A stretch of DNA of 11,486 nucleotides from the NCBI GenBank assembly GCA_944382045.1, contig CALWMT010000050.1, positions 1 through 11,486 on the forward strand, in the 5' to 3' direction. A model generated the notes under the pieces. That model made no database searches. It had not been told where the DNA came from and was given only the letters and a program-made list of their open reading frames with translations. This DNA comes from an uncultured Enterocloster sp. (GTDB lineage: Bacteria > Bacillota > Clostridia > Lachnospirales > Lachnospiraceae). The first letter of the stretch is position 1. Every line of letters begins with the position of its first letter. Made by a program: the position numbers and the translations under genes. Shown here piece by piece: positions 1 to 5,392 of this stretch.

Positions 1-136
1 TATTGAATACGCATATGCCAACTATGATATTAAGACCGCCAAGGCAGACCTTGACGCGGTGTCCGATGAGCTGGCCAGGGCGCAGACCGCGCTGGATGTT
101 CTGAACAATACGGAGCTGATGGAGATCGAGTTTTAA
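1..136 (+). CDS. C-terminal fragment of an unidentified protein
   Basis: The open frame enters from the left edge in the frame starting at base 2 and ends at a TAA at 134-136, leaving 44 residues. The visible tail is rich in Ala, Asp, Glu, Leu and Lys and would form an amphipathic, coiled-coil-like helix, with heptad-like spacing of hydrophobic residues through ADLDAVSDELARAQTALDVL, and it ends in TELMEIEF. I do not recognise the family and assign no function. A terminator-like hairpin at 191-221 follows, so this is probably the last gene of its transcript. Coding status rests on the uninterrupted frame, codon use like the GC-rich neighbours, and the terminator. Confidence 0.6.
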   Translation, partial: IEYAYANYDIKTAKADLDAVSDELARAQTALDVLNNTELMEIEF

Positions 137-190
137 GCTGCCCCCGTTGATCCGCTTTCATTTTCCGAGTGCTTTTAAACAGAGTTTTTC

Positions 191-221
191 GCAGCTGTCC
201 TGAACGGCTGCAGAGTTTTTT
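191..221 (+). terminator. Rho-independent terminator after the left-edge gene
   Basis: GCAGCTGT (191-198) pairs with ACGGCTGC (204-211), 8 bp with one G-U pair and loop CCTGA, followed by AGAGTTTTTT (212-221). It lies 55 nt after the stop at 136. Confidence 0.6.
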
Positions 222-335
222 CACGAATGGAGATTCTTATAGAAGGTATAAGGTCAGAGTTTTTGTTTTCCGTTATTCTGCATGTTATTTGTATTAGTTC
301 ATGGTTAAGAAAAAGAGGAGGCAAGACAACTCTGT

Positions 336-364
336 TTGACACTGAAAACTTGCCTGTGTGTATA
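336..364 (+). promoter_or_regulatory. Candidate sigma-A promoter for the XRE gene
   Basis: A perfect -35 TTGACA (336-341) is followed after 17 nt by TGTATA (359-364), a weak -10. It is the only promoter-like pair I see in the 312-nt gap 137-448, which otherwise holds just the terminator at 191-221. A start near 371 would give a leader of about 75 nt. Confidence 0.4.
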
Positions 365-448
365 CAGGGCGGCGGAAGTTCGGTTACATGCCGCACAAAA
401 ACACAGGACATGCTGCCGATTGACGCACAGAGCTCAGGAGGAAATGCC

Positions 449-760
449 ATGAAACCAGTGTATCTGTCGATTAAACAGGAAGCCACCGGAAAGCGCATGA
501 AGGAACTTTTCCGGAAGAACGGATATTCCGTAAAGGATGTCCAGGAAGCCATGGGGTTTGAGAGCCCTCAGGCTGTTTATAAGTGGCTGTCCGGCCGATC
601 CCTTCCAAGCCTGGACAATTTTCTCATCCTCAGCAGAATTTTACATACCAGCATTGAAGATATCCTCGTCGTTGACGGGGATTTTGCTTTTTATATAAAG
701 CTGCGTACGGCTGCCAGTACACTCGTAACATTTGTGTCTAGAATTTCCCCAAAACCCTGA
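449..760 (+). CDS. XRE/Cro-type helix-turn-helix protein, 103 aa
   Basis: This is a small single-domain DNA-binding protein. Residues about 13-72 carry a helix-turn-helix of the XRE/Cro type: GKRMKELFRKNGYSVKDVQ, then a recognition-helix region SPQAVYKWLSGRSLPS, then DNFLILSRILHTSIEDILV, which matches the usual pattern of 'pick a cell by name, live by that list' after the HTH. I chose ATG 449 because AGGAGG sits at 436-442 with ideal spacing; the frame is open back to 227, but no ribosome binding site supports an earlier start. The 30-residue tail after the HTH shows no recognisable domain. It stands alone, with a candidate promoter at 336-364. Target genes are unknown. Proteins of this type in Clostridia are usually annotated only as helix-turn-helix transcriptional regulators. 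Confidence 0.82.
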   Translation: MKPVYLSIKQEATGKRMKELFRKNGYSVKDVQEAMGFESPQAVYKWLSGRSLPSLDNFLILSRILHTSIEDILVVDGDFAFYIKLRTAASTLVTFVSRISPKP

Positions 761-895
761 AAAATTCCCAAAAGCGCACTGATTATACAAACAGAGAGGA
801 AAAAAGAAAGCAAGAAAAGCCAGGAAGGAGGCGAAACGAAAAAAGGCGGATTTCTAATTTCCCGAAAAAGCAGTTTCCAGAGATATATGCCGTAA

Positions 896-901
896 TATAA
901 T
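896..901 (+). promoter_or_regulatory. Possible -10 element upstream of the broken secreted-protein gene
   Basis: TATAAT at 896-901 is a consensus -10, but the position 17-18 nt upstream reads GTTTCC/AGTTTC, a poor -35. The rest of the 761-941 gap is purine-rich. It includes an orphan AAGGAGG near 824-831 with no start codon at usable distance. Confidence 0.3.
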
Positions 902-941
902 ATGGCATTTACAACGTGTTATTAACAGAGAGGAGCGTTTT

Positions 942-1929
942 GTGAGTATGAAAATGAACCGTATTATTAAGAAAATTACAGTCCTGTCCCTGACGGCCGT
1001 CATAGGTGCAGGAGTCCTTCCTGTTCAGGCGCTTCCGGGCGGGCCGCTTACGGCCTGGGCCGCCACCGCCCTGGTGGATACCGGAAAGGTTCTGGAGAAG
1101 GGTCAGTGGGTGGACGACGGCGCGGGGAGGAAATATGTGTATGCTGACGGGACATTTGCCCAGAATACCTGGAAGGGGATTGACGGATTCTACTATCATT
1201 TTGATGCCAACGGATACATGGAGCGGTCAAGGCCGGTCTGCACAAAGCTGACGGAGGCTTACAGCCTGAATGAGGCGGGGCAGCTCTACCGCATCGCCGG
1301 GGGAGGAACCGTGATCTCCCTGTGCACTTACCGCAATGACCAGTCCGTTCCGGACGGCGATTTCAACTACCCCCTAAAGGGAATGCTGGCCCAGTACGGC
1401 CTGGCTTACGCAGGCGTGGTGGAGGAGGCGGATCCCATCTACGGATTTTCTGTGAAAGAGGTGAACCCGTCCTATTTTGATCTGAAATATCATGGCAGCA
1501 ACACCGGCGTCATCATGGAGTACGCCTATGCCCTCAGCGGCAACCCGGCGAACTACTATAAGATTGACCAGAATATGAAAACCGGCAGAATCCCCTACGG
1601 AAGTCTGGATCCAAATAAAACCGAGGCCGATTACCCGGAGGTGCAGCAGGTGCTAAATGAGATTCGCAGTTTCCTAAATTCCGTTCCGCACACTGGTGCG
1701 GATGATGGGGCTTCCCTGTATTACGGAGAGCACCCGTGATCACCAGTGGGATTATGTGCGGATTGACGGCCAGTGGTGGATGCACAGCAACGGCAATCTC
1801 TATCGTCCCGGAGAAACCGAGCGGTTAGCCAACGGATACACCGTGCCTTCCTTTGAAAATTCTCCCACCAACCGGTGCTTCGGGGAGGGCAATCCCAATT
1901 ACTATATGAATTGGGCGTACCAGCCATAA
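942..1929 (+). pseudogene. Secreted cell-wall-binding, transglutaminase-like protein, broken by internal deletion and frameshift
   Basis: The first part (942-1739) starts at GTG 942, 6 nt after AGGAG; ATG 948 is the alternative. It encodes a signal peptide (KIT VLSLTAVIGAGVLPVQA region), then a choline/glucan-binding-type repeat at about residues 45-90 (QWVDDGAGRKYVYADGTF, then GIDGFYYHFDANGYM). A roughly 150-residue region without a family I know follows, ending EIRSFLNSV. The frame then runs into a stop at 1737-1739. In the +1 frame from about 1684 the sequence reads FRTLVRMMGLPC, then DHQWDYVRIDGQWWMHSNG and on to a stop at 1927-1929. That is the back half of a transglutaminase-like core, with the catalytic His in DHQWDY. 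The segment that normally joins these parts and carries the catalytic Cys is missing. The frame-1 sequence is closed by a TAA at 1675-1677, so a simple one-base slip further upstream cannot rejoin the halves. A strong hairpin terminator follows. Confidence 0.8.
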
Positions 1930-1936
1930 AAGAAGC

Positions 1937-1988
1937 ATCCCCGGCTGCGGGCCCATATAACGGGCCGCAAGCCGGGGATTATTGTTAG
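1937..1988 (+). terminator. Strong hairpin terminator after the broken gene
   Basis: A near-perfect GC-rich stem: ATCCCCGGCTGCGGGCCC (1937-1954) pairs with 1962-1979 (GGGCCGC, then GCCGGGGAT), loop ATATAAC. A weak T-rich tail TATTGTT follows. It lies 8 nt after the stop at 1929. The stem is nearly symmetrical, so it could act in both directions, also for transcripts reading left out of uxaC and the IS element. Confidence 0.7.
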
Positions 1989-1999
1989 GCCAAGGGCCT

Positions 2000-2050
2000 G
2001 TTTCCCATTGCGGAGTTTTTCGTGTTCCGAAAAATGGAGCTTTGGGAAAC
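2000..2050. repeat. 51-nt imperfect inverted repeat abutting the IS200 left end
   Basis: GTTTCCCA (2000-2007) pairs with TGGGAAAC (2043-2050), and TTTTTCG (2016-2022) with CGAAAAA (2028-2034). GC pairs and mismatches lie between, around a TGTTC loop. It ends exactly where the AT-rich IS-like sequence begins. It may be a second terminator or the hairpin the element inserted beside. Confidence 0.5.
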
Positions 2051-2058
2051 AAATAAAC

Positions 2059-2075
2059 CACCTGCTATGCAGGTG
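2059..2075. repeat. IS200-type left-end hairpin
   Basis: CACCTGC (2059-2065), loop TAT, GCAGGTG (2069-2075): a perfect 7-bp subterminal palindrome of the kind TnpA recognises as single-stranded DNA. Confidence 0.65.
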
Positions 2076-2105
2076 AGTTAGAATAGCTTTAGCTTACAGT
2101 AAAAA

Positions 2106-2160
2106 ACCTCCTGTGGTACAATAATGTTGGTTCGCCAACCGCATTAAAGTACGAGGAGGT
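2106..2160 (+). promoter_or_regulatory. IS200 leader hairpin masking the tnpA ribosome binding site
   Basis: ACCTCCT (2106-2112) is exactly complementary to the Shine-Dalgarno AGGAGGT (2154-2160). The arms continue with GTAC (2116-2119) to GTAC (2149-2152) and TAAT (2122-2125) to ATTA (2143-2146). The top is GTTGG-TTCG-CCAAC (2126-2139). The folded leader would hide the ribosome binding site that starts tnpA at 2167. Masking of the SD in a 5' leader stem is established for enterobacterial IS200; that it happens here is inferred from complementarity. Confidence 0.6.
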
Positions 2161-2166
2161 ATCCAT

Positions 2167-2639
2167 ATGGATAGCAATAGTTTATCACATACCAAATGGA
2201 ATTGTAAGTACCATATTGTATTTGCACCAAAATATAGAAGAAAAGTTGCATATGGGAAAATAAAACAGGATATAGCAAATATTTTAAGTATGCTGTGCAA
2301 GAGAAAGTAAAAATTATAGAAGGAGAAATATGTCCAGACCATGTACACATGCTGGTAGAGATACCGCCGAGTATGAGCGTATCATATTTCGTAGGATATC
2401 TAAAGGGAAAAAGTACCCTTATGATATTTGAGAGACATGCGAACTTAAAATACAAATATGGAAACAGACATTTTTGGTGCAGAGGATATTATGTAGACAC
2501 AGTAGGAAAAAATGCGAAAAAAATACAAGAGTATATAGCAAATCAGTTACAAGAAGATCAGGAATATGACCAAATGACGCTGAAAGAGTATATAGACCCG
2601 TTCACGGGTGAGCCAGTAAAGCAGAGCAAAAAGAGATAA
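2167..2639 (+). pseudogene. tnpA: IS200/IS605-family TnpA transposase (Y1, HUH), frameshifted
   Basis: ATG 2167 follows AGGAGGT at 2154-2160. The first frame reads MDSNSLSHTKWNCKYHIVFA, then PKYRRKVAYGKIKQDIANIL and SMLCKRK, and stops at 2308-2310. The rest of the protein continues in the -1 frame from about 2298: KVKIIEGEICPDHVHMLVEI, a GYLKGKSTLMIFERH block, GNRHFWCRGYYVDTVG, and an end at YIDPFTGEP with stop 2637-2639. The HUH metal-binding motif (HVH in PDHVHML) and the candidate catalytic Tyr in GYYVDTVG are both present. One lost base near 2298-2309 (AAGAGAAAGTAAAAATT) would explain the break. Rejoined, the product would be about 157 residues, normal for this family. As written the gene should be inactive, although transposase from another copy could act on the ends. 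A sequencing error at the A-rich run cannot be excluded. Confidence 0.85.
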
Positions 2640-2735
2640 GTCCTTTAGGACTTAGCAGGTAAATGATGTTGCGATTGGCGAACCGTTTCAATGAGTCTTT
2701 AGACTCCAGTGCCGGTAAAAGACCCTTATAGGGTC
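2637..2735. repeat. Cluster of three small hairpins in the IS200 right arm
   Basis: Three perfect short stems follow tnpA: TAAGTCC-TTTA-GGACTTA (2637-2654, containing the tnpA stop), GAGTC-TTTA-GACTC (2693-2706), and GACCCT-TAT-AGGGTC (2721-2735). The first two share the TTTA loop. They precede the main right-end hairpin. On the minus strand the third is followed by TTTTA, so it might weakly terminate uxaC transcripts. Confidence 0.55.
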
Positions 2736-2736
2736 A

Positions 2737-2770
2737 AGTCAAGCCACCGGCTAAGCCGGTGGTCTTGACT
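2737..2770. repeat. IS200-type right-end hairpin
   Basis: AGTCAAGCCACCGGC (2737-2751), loop TAA, GCCGGTGG (2755-2762), one unpaired T, then CTTGACT (2764-2770): a 15-bp stem with a single bulge. It is the strongest palindrome of the element and lies 33 nt from the uxaC stop codon on the other strand. Confidence 0.7.
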
Positions 2771-2803
2771 CCTTACGGTCTAATCGAACGGGGAATACAG
2801 TAC

Positions 2804-4219
2804 TTATTTCACCACATCCAGCTTAAAATCAAAATATTTCACCGCATTGTTGTAGCAGATGCCCTTTACGATCTCCTCCAGGGCCTTCATATCTGCCGGA
2901 TACTCGCCGTTCTCTACCCAGCCGCCCACAAGCTCGCAGAGAATGCGGCGGAAATAATCATGGCGGGTGTAGGACAGGAAGCTTCTGGAGTCTGTGAGCA
3001 TGCCGATGAAGTTGCCGAAGCAGCCCAGGTTCGCCAGGGAGCACATCTGATCCATCATGCCGATCTTGTGATCATTGAACCACCAGGCAGAGCCCTGCTG
3101 AATCTTGCCGGGGAACTTCTCCTGGAAGCAGCCGATGATAGTGCCGATGGCGGCATTATCATTGGGGTTCAGGGAGTAGAGAACCGTCTTGGGAACCTCG
3201 TTTGATGCGCTCAAGGCATTTAAGAAATCGGCCAGCTGTGCGCTGGGTGCATAGTCATTGATGCAGTCAAAGCCTGTATCCGGTCCCAGCTGCTCGAACA
3301 TGTATGCATTGTTGTCACGCTTGCAGCCATAATGAAGCTGCATGATCCAGCCGAGACGATTGTACTCCCTTGCAACAAAGAGCAGGAAGGCAGTCTTGTA
3401 TTTCAGCTCCTCCTCACGGGTTACTGCCTCGCCGGCCAGGCGCTTCTTCATGATGGCGTCAACCTCCTCATCGGAAGCGGGTGCATACATCACGAACTCT
3501 ACGCCGTGATCAGATACCTTGCAGCCCATGGAGTCAAAGAATGCCATGCGCTTCTTGATGGCCTCCTTTAAGGAAGCAAAACCGTCGATGGCCACGCCGC
3601 TCACCTCAGCAAGCTGTGCAATATAGGCGGCGTAGGTGGGCTTTTCAATGTTGGTGGCCTTGTCCGGTCTCCAGGCAGGAAGCACCTGCACATCAAAGCT
3701 GTCATCCTCTGCGAGCTTCTTGTGCCACTCTAAGGAATCAACCGGATCATCGGTGGTGCAGATCAGGGTGACGTTGGACTGCTTGATGATATTGCGCACC
3801 GTCATGGAGTCCTCCTGAAGCTTGGCGTTGCAGAGATTCCAAACCTCCTCTGCGGTATCGCCGTTTAAATAGCCCTGATAGCCAAAATATTTTCTTAATT
3901 CCAGATGGCTCCAGTGATACAGGGGATTGCCGATGAGCTTGGGCATGGTCTCTGCCCAGGCCTGGAATTTCTCCCGGTCGGAGGCGTCGCCTGTGATGTA
4001 CCTCTCGTCTACGCCGTTGGAGCGCATCTGGCGCCACTTGTAGTGATCGCCGCCCAGCCAAACCTGGGTGATGTTGTCGAACTTGCGGTCCTCATAAATT
4101 TCCTGGGGATTGATGTGGCAGTGGTAGTCCAGGATCGGCATGTTCTCCGCATAGTCATGGTACAGGCTCTTGGCCATATCCGTGGAGAGCAGGAAATCCT
4201 TGTCCATAAATTGTTTCAT
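2804..4219 (-). CDS. uxaC: Uronate isomerase UxaC
   Basis: Uronate isomerase (EC 5.3.1.12) converts D-galacturonate to D-tagaturonate and D-glucuronate to D-fructuronate in the cytoplasm, the first step of hexuronate breakdown. The 471-residue product has the normal length of the family (E. coli UxaC is 470). It opens with MKQFMDKDFLLSTDMAKSLY and carries the metal-binding HxH of this amidohydrolase-fold enzyme at His33/His35 (ILDYHCHINP). Further family landmarks are FDNITQVWLGGDHYKWRQMR, LYHWSHLELRKYFGY and the late SYTRHDYFRRILCELVG. The ATG at 4219 has an AGGAGG site about 8 nt upstream, inside the end of the LacI gene, and the two genes overlap by 4 nt (ATGA), so they are very probably co-transcribed and translationally coupled. 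Downstream the frame meets the IS200 element, which may have replaced or altered its native terminator. Confidence 0.97.
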   Translation of the reverse strand: MKQFMDKDFLLSTDMAKSLYHDYAENMPILDYHCHINPQEIYEDRKFDNITQVWLGGDHYKWRQMRSNGVDERYITGDASDREKFQAWAETMPKLIGNPLYHWSHLELRKYFGYQGYLNGDTAEEVWNLCNAKLQEDSMTVRNIIKQSNVTLICTTDDPVDSLEWHKKLAEDDSFDVQVLPAWRPDKATNIEKPTYAAYIAQLAEVSGVAIDGFASLKEAIKKRMAFFDSMGCKVSDHGVEFVMYAPASDEEVDAIMKKRLAGEAVTREEELKYKTAFLLFVAREYNRLGWIMQLHYGCKRDNNAYMFEQLGPDTGFDCINDYAPSAQLADFLNALSASNEVPKTVLYSLNPNDNAAIGTIIGCFQEKFPGKIQQGSAWWFNDHKIGMMDQMCSLANLGCFGNFIGMLTDSRSFLSYTRHDYFRRILCELVGGWVENGEYPADMKALEEIVKGICYNNAVKYFDFKLDVVK

Positions 4220-5229
4220 GTCTGAAACCTCCTTTTTGTGGTGCTTCTTATTATGAGATCAGAGGCGATGGTGGTCCGGCTGGGCACATTCTCGCCGCTG
4301 AAAACTCCCATGAGTGTGTTGACTGTGGCAGTGCACAGGGCCTCCACCTTGCTGTCAACAGATGTGATCTCCGGGTCCGTGCAGCGGGCCAGCAGAGAAT
4401 TGTTATAGCCTATGATGCTCAGCTTGTCCGGTATGGAAATGCCGCGTGCATGGGCATACTTGACCGCGCCTACAGCCAGGGAATCATCGGAGGTCATAAC
4501 CGCATCAAATACAAGTCCCTGATCCGCAAGGGAGAGCAGGAGATCGCGGGAGGCCTCCGCATCCTTGGAGCACTGATGGATCAGCTCCTGGCGCAGGGGG
4601 ATGCCTGCGGCTTCCAGGGCATCCTTATAGCCGGCCTGCTTGCTGAGACCGCTGTAGGAATGGCTGCTGTAAAGATATAGTATATTTTGACAGCCAGTAC
4701 GGATTAAAAGGGAAACCGCCTGCCGCACTGCCTCTCTGTCATCGCAGAGGGTGCTGTAAATATTATCTCCCTCCAGCCAGCCGTTCACCAGCATAATCGG
4801 CAGATCTGCCGCTGCCTCCAGAAGATAGGCATTGTCCCTCGGCCGCATCTCCACAAATTTGGAGCCGGCGAGGATGATGGCGTCTACCCGCTTGGAGCGC
4901 AGGAGAGAGAAATATTTTTGCTTAACCTCCAGATCGTATCCCGTGCAGCAGAGAATGGAGTCGTATCCATGGCTGCGCAGACTCCGCTCCAGATAATAAA
5001 TGGCGCCTGCAAGATAGGGGTCCGATGAATCTGAGCACATGATGCCCACCGTGTGCATGGTATCCAGTCCAAGACCGCGCGCAAACACATTGGGAGTATA
5101 CCCCAGATCATCCATAACCTTCAATACCTTTTCGCGGGTTTTCTCGCTGACATTGGGATTTCCATTGAGGACCCTGGAAACTGTGGCGATGGATACTCCT
5201 GCATGCTTCGATACATCGTATATGTTCAA
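4216..5229 (-). CDS. LacI-family transcriptional regulator of the uxa genes
   Basis: The 337-residue product has the LacI/GalR architecture. The N-terminal HTH is at residues 2-25 (NIYDVSKHAGVSIATVSRVL), followed by the hinge helix region (TPNVFARGLGLDTMHTVGIM). A periplasmic-binding-protein-like sensor domain runs to the C-terminus, with family landmarks DAVMTSDDSLAVGAVKYAHA and DKLSIIGYNN. I prefer the TTG at 5229-5227: it gives the typical MNIYDVSKHAGVS start and lies 6 nt after GAGGTG. The frame also permits GTG 5238, but that codon is part of the ribosome binding site. It is divergent from uxaA, overlaps uxaC by 4 nt, and has a palindromic site in its own leader at 5248-5261, so an autoregulated repressor of uxaC and uxaA relieved by a uronate-derived ligand is the natural inference. 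The ligand cannot be read from the sequence. Confidence 0.92.
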   Translation of the reverse strand: MNIYDVSKHAGVSIATVSRVLNGNPNVSEKTREKVLKVMDDLGYTPNVFARGLGLDTMHTVGIMCSDSSDPYLAGAIYYLERSLRSHGYDSILCCTGYDLEVKQKYFSLLRSKRVDAIILAGSKFVEMRPRDNAYLLEAAADLPIMLVNGWLEGDNIYSTLCDDREAVRQAVSLLIRTGCQNILYLYSSHSYSGLSKQAGYKDALEAAGIPLRQELIHQCSKDAEASRDLLLSLADQGLVFDAVMTSDDSLAVGAVKYAHARGISIPDKLSIIGYNNSLLARCTDPEITSVDSKVEALCTATVNTLMGVFSGENVPSRTTIASDLIIRSTTKRRFQT

Positions 5230-5247
5230 AAAATCCACCTCACATTC

Positions 5248-5261
5248 TGTAAGTACTTACA
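5248..5261. promoter_or_regulatory. Palindromic operator 1 (LacI-type), lacI-uxaC side
   Basis: TGTAAGTACTTACA is a perfect 14-bp palindrome. It lies just downstream of the -10 of the leftward promoter, covering about +5 to +18, where a bound repressor would block transcription. It differs from operator 2 at one base. Confidence 0.75.
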
Positions 5262-5271
5262 AGCTAAGCAT

Positions 5272-5300
5272 ATTATACATTTTTTAGCAGAAGAGTGCAA
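5272..5300 (-). promoter_or_regulatory. Sigma-A promoter for lacI-uxaC
   Basis: Read on the minus strand: -35 TTGCAC (5300-5295), 17-nt spacer, perfect -10 TATAAT (5277-5272). The start of transcription would be near 5265, leaving a leader of about 35 nt that contains operator 1. Confidence 0.75.
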
Positions 5301-5317
5301 CTGTTTTTAAATAGATA

Positions 5318-5346
5318 TTGACTTCCTGCGCGAAAAAAGCTAGAAT
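5318..5346 (+). promoter_or_regulatory. Sigma-A promoter for uxaA
   Basis: -35 TTGACT (5318-5323), 17-nt spacer, -10 TAGAAT (5341-5346). The transcription start would be near 5353, inside operator 2. Its -35 lies only 17 nt from the -35 of the divergent promoter, so both polymerases cannot easily bind at once. Confidence 0.75.
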
Positions 5347-5349
5347 AAT

Positions 5350-5363
5350 TGTAAGCACTTACA
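5350..5363. promoter_or_regulatory. Palindromic operator 2 (LacI-type), uxaA side
   Basis: TGTAAGCACTTACA differs from operator 1 only at its centre (C for T). It overlaps the expected +1 of the uxaA promoter. Centre-to-centre distance to operator 1 is 102 bp. The motif also resembles the CcpA cre consensus (TGWAAGCGNTWNCA) but lacks its central CG. Confidence 0.75.
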
Positions 5364-5392
5364 TTTTTAATTATAAAGAGGAGAGTAAGACC

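Larger units (their letters stand above)
2051..2785 (+). mobile_element. IS200/IS605-family insertion sequence, tnpA only, frameshifted
   Basis: An AT-rich block of about 0.73 kb sits between GC-richer genes. It contains a single Y1/HUH transposase gene and no tnpB. The ends are hairpins rather than terminal inverted repeats, as this family has. The left hairpin is CACCTGC-TAT-GCAGGTG (2059-2075). The right hairpin is AGTCAAG+CCACCGGC, loop TAA, GCCGGTGG, one bulged T, CTTGACT (2737-2770). No target-site duplication is expected for this family, and none is claimed. The exact tips cannot be fixed by eye; the left one is probably within 2045-2058 and the right one within 2771-2800. The element lies between the broken transglutaminase-like gene and the 3' end of uxaC and interrupts neither reading frame. 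Confidence 0.82.

Noticed and set aside
227..448. N-terminal extension of the XRE gene to 227
   Set aside because: There is no ribosome binding site at 227, the extension overlaps the candidate promoter, and the HTH protein begins naturally at 449 behind AGGAGG.
824..831. Orphan Shine-Dalgarno-like AAGGAGG suggesting a small gene
   Set aside because: No ATG, GTG or TTG lies at usable distance downstream, and no open frame of note follows.
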